Source of the DNA: Planctomycetota bacterium
Lineage (GTDB): Bacteria; Planctomycetota; Phycisphaerae; WQYP01
Assembly (NCBI GenBank): GCA_021809365.1
Contig: JAKBAC010000034.1
Coordinates: 1-25,104 of the forward strand
Direction of reading: 5' to 3'
Length of the DNA stretch: 25,104 bases
Position numbers and translations under genes: made by a program
Shown: piece by piece, positions 23,725 to 25,104 of the stretch
How positions within the stretch are numbered: position 1 is the stretch's first letter
Layout: every line of letters begins with the position of its first letter
The notes under the pieces: generated by a model
Told to the model about the DNA's origin: nothing
Databases searched by the model: none
Seen by the model: only the letters and a program-made list of their open reading frames with translations

Positions 23725-24155
23725 ACAACCAGAATGATCCACAGGACGCCGAAACGATCCGTAACCATGCCGAAGCGTGTTGAGAAAAACGTTTTTGATT
23801 GCGGCACCACCACCTTTCCGCCATCGGATAATGCGGTGAAGAATTTATCCGCGTCCGCCGCGGAATGGACGGCCAGCGAGAGACCAAAGCCCTGGATAGC
23901 ATGTTTTTCCGTGCAACAGCCGCCATCGGAAACAAAGACGATATTTTCGCCGATCCGCAATTCCGCATGCATGATCTTGTTTTCCCAACCGGGCGGCACA
24001 TTGCAATCCGCCTTGGGGTGATCGGGATTGTCCTTAAATCGCATGGAAGTTTTAACCTGGGCATCCAGGGATCGGCGATAGAATTCAATCGCCTCTTCGC
24101 AGCGCCCGTTAAAAAACAGGTAGGGGGTTATGATGGAAGTTGCTGATGCACTCAT
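23721..24155 (-). CDS. VOC family protein (PhnB-like)
   Basis: The 144-aa protein starts MSASATSIITPYLFFNGRCE, with YRRSLDAQV, a typical PhnB-like glyoxalase/bleomycin-resistance fold opening. AELRIGENIVFVSDGG, SLAVHSAADADKFFTALSDG and DRFGVLWIIL complete the two beta-alpha modules. Substrates of PhnB-like proteins are mostly unknown; these small stress-linked members are often encoded with ECF sigma and YCII genes. ATG 24155 is chosen for GGAG 8 nt upstream; the frame is open for 35 more codons without family similarity. It overlaps the sigma gene by 4 bp, so the two are translationally coupled. Confidence 0.9.
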   Translation of the reverse strand: MSASATSIITPYLFFNGRCEEAIEFYRRSLDAQVKTSMRFKDNPDHPKADCNVPPGWENKIMHAELRIGENIVFVSDGGCCTEKHAIQGFGLSLAVHSAADADKFFTALSDGGKVVVPQSKTFFSTRFGMVTDRFGVLWIILVV

Positions 24156-24202
24156 GAGATTATCTCCATAAAAAGTTCTGACATTATTGACATATATTGG
24201 CG

Positions 24203-24217
24203 CGGCATTCAATGCCG
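24203..24217. promoter_or_regulatory. Inverted repeat in the YCII-VOC gap
   Basis: CGGCATT and AATGCCG flank a single C, forming a 15-bp odd-centred palindrome in the 147-bp gap between the YCII and VOC genes. It recalls the CGGCAT/ATGCCG core of the dispersed repeat but lacks the flanks. A second palindrome (GCGCAA/TTGCGC) lies near 24255-24270. They may be regulatory or processing elements between the two genes. Confidence 0.3.
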
Positions 24218-24302
24218 ACCATGACATTTCATTTTCGCCGCGTGTACCTGCACCGCGCAATTTGCGCCCAAGTCATCGGTGCCCGGTAAAATTGCCGCGA
24301 CC

Positions 24303-24716
24303 TTAAGCCACATCGCCGGCGAGCTGCAAATCCGGGACGCTTATGCCAGTGAGCGGGCATTTGGAGGCGATGGTGCGCACTTCAACCTTGGCACCATAGG
24401 CCAGGGCGGGGCACTGACGGGCGATTGCCACCGCTTCATCAAAGCTGGCCACCTTAAGCAAAAAATAGCCGCCGATGGTTTCCTTGGATTCAGTGAATGG
24501 GCCGTCGGTAACAACTGCGCCATTTTTTCCGGAAATCACTTTTCCGCCGCGTTCCAAAGGATTTCCCGCAATGACTTTGCCCGCTTTGGTCAGCTGCTCG
24601 AACCAGGCGATAAAATCGCCGGCAACCTGCTGCATCTGTTCGGGCGACAGGCCTTCATGCCAGTCAGAATCGCGGAACAGCAGCATATACTTTGAATCGG
24701 GGGTGGATGTACTCAT
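24303..24716 (-). CDS. YCII-related protein with DGPF motif
   Basis: The 137-aa protein starts MSTSTPDSKYMLLFRDSDW and carries VVTDGPFTESKETIGGYFLL, in which DGPF (71-74) defines the DGPF subgroup of YCII-like proteins. The fold is a ferredoxin-like dimer; enzymatic function is not established. DGPF proteins are the standard partners and presumed targets or effectors of ECF42 sigma factors. ATG 24716 fits the family start; an in-frame ATG nine codons upstream is less likely, and the Shine-Dalgarno (AAGG) is distant. It is the first gene of the cluster, preceded by an ECF-like promoter, with a 147-bp gap to the VOC gene. Confidence 0.9.
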   Translation of the reverse strand: MSTSTPDSKYMLLFRDSDWHEGLSPEQMQQVAGDFIAWFEQLTKAGKVIAGNPLERGGKVISGKNGAVVTDGPFTESKETIGGYFLLKVASFDEAVAIARQCPALAYGAKVEVRTIASKCPLTGISVPDLQLAGDVA

Positions 24717-24770
24717 AACATCTTGCCTTTCAGTGGAATTCACGGATCACAATCGTCCGCTCAATGTTAT

Positions 24771-24797
24771 GACGAATGGCTGGCGGAATCCAGGACA
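24771..24797 (-). promoter_or_regulatory. Candidate ECF42-dependent promoter
   Basis: The minus strand reads TGTCCT (24797-24792), 17 nt, CGTC (24774-24771), with the transcript start expected near 24764 and the YCII ATG at 24716. ECF42 promoters described in Streptomyces have TGTCGA at -35 and CGA/TC at -10, so four of six -35 bases and the -10 agree. This would make the cluster autoregulated. Confidence 0.45.
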
Positions 24798-24930
24798 AAT
24801 ATTTGCGAGGTTAGGCATCGCGAAAAAATAACCTGAGCATTCTGGCTGGTACTTTTGGCCGCCGGCGGCGTTGCCCGCTCGTTACAGAATCCTTGCGGAT
24901 ATGCGCCTCGCGAGCGCCTAGTGCCCTGTT

Positions 24931-25051
24931 CCACCCGTAATTACGGGTGGATTGGCCTCAAACCGGCCAGATGCCAGGAGTCGGCGGCGAGAACCGGGTT
25001 CGCAAACCCCTTGAGCCGACGCGACGCCGCAGATGGCCGGTTTCAGGCCAA
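24931..25051. repeat. Nested inverted-repeat structure
   Basis: CCACCCGTAATTACGGGTGG (24931-24950) is a perfect 20-bp palindrome. Next to it, TTGGCCTCAAACCGGCCA (24952-24969) pairs with TGGCCGGTTTCAGGCCAA (25034-25051) with one mismatch over 18 bp. Inside the loop GTCGGC pairs with GCCGAC and GGGTT with AACCC. The whole can form a long branched hairpin. No terminal transposase or protein gene is visible. The rest of the 388-bp right margin (24717-25104) contains only the ECF-type promoter and a 12-bp palindrome at 24858-24869. Confidence 0.75.
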
Positions 25052-25104
25052 CCCTACGGGCGGGGGCCAAGGGGCCGTGGGCTTTGTCGCTCGTCGTCAA
25101 CGTA

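Noticed and set aside
24156..24260. 35-codon N-terminal extension of the VOC protein
   Set aside because: Family similarity and a Shine-Dalgarno both begin at ATG 24155.
24918..25100. 60-codon minus-strand frame at the right edge
   Set aside because: It runs through the nested inverted repeats, which explain the openness; there is no ribosome-binding site or protein motif.

Overview
The window looks like a chromosomal segment of a Planctomycetota bacterium, probably from the Phycisphaerae side of the phylum. The best taxonomic hint is a pseudopilin that has both the prepilin cleavage signal (RRGFTLIELLVV) and a C-terminal H-X9-DG motif, a combination typical of Planctomycetes, Verrucomicrobia and Lentisphaerae. 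An ECF42-type sigma factor with a DGPF/YCII partner and the wide intergenic spaces filled with repeats agree with this. No phage, IS element, CRISPR array or rRNA is visible, and most genes are core metabolism.

Layout, left to right. At 1-312 on the minus strand lie tRNA-Pro(CGG), a hairpin-bearing repeat unit and the start of a four-helix-bundle (23S-IVS type) gene. At 714-2084 is an MltA-type lytic transglycosylase lipoprotein. A 530-bp repeat mosaic follows (2131-2660), with a perfect 110-bp tandem duplication and a 7-bp microsatellite. Then come serA (2837-4450), speA (4716-6641) and a short phosphatidylserine decarboxylase (6698-7381) that faces the minus-strand pseudopilin (7394-8395). 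An intergenic stretch with a foldable segment and an intrinsic terminator leads to a uronate pair: mannonate dehydratase UxuA (8978-10045) and a secreted GH79-like glucuronidase (10135-11631). A lone beta-ketoacyl synthase (11701-12900, minus) is divergent from a PHS-family phosphate transporter (13130-14611) whose promoter carries 11-bp iterated Pho-box-like repeats. A primary-type sigma factor (14832-15788) converges on argC (15846-16862, minus).

The right part holds an 838-aa secreted glycosidase-fold protein (17227-19743, minus) in which both expected catalytic glutamates appear to be replaced. It is divergent from a three-gene operon of two small membrane proteins and the YmdB phosphodiesterase (20122-21719). 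The last block, all minus strand, is a stress-type module: YCII/DGPF protein, PhnB-like VOC protein, ECF42 sigma factor and SnoaL-like protein, with a decayed DUF1697 gene at its distal end. An ECF-like promoter (TGTCCT, 17 nt, CGTC) precedes the first gene.

The most unusual material is non-coding. One repeat family has hairpin arms that differ completely between copies while the flanking AGAGCAGG is fixed; one copy abuts tRNA-Pro and the four-helix-bundle gene. A second intergenic family is built around CGGCATAAATGCCGGCGCTA. The window ends in a nested inverted-repeat structure. Assignments rest on reading translations and motifs by eye; no database search was run.
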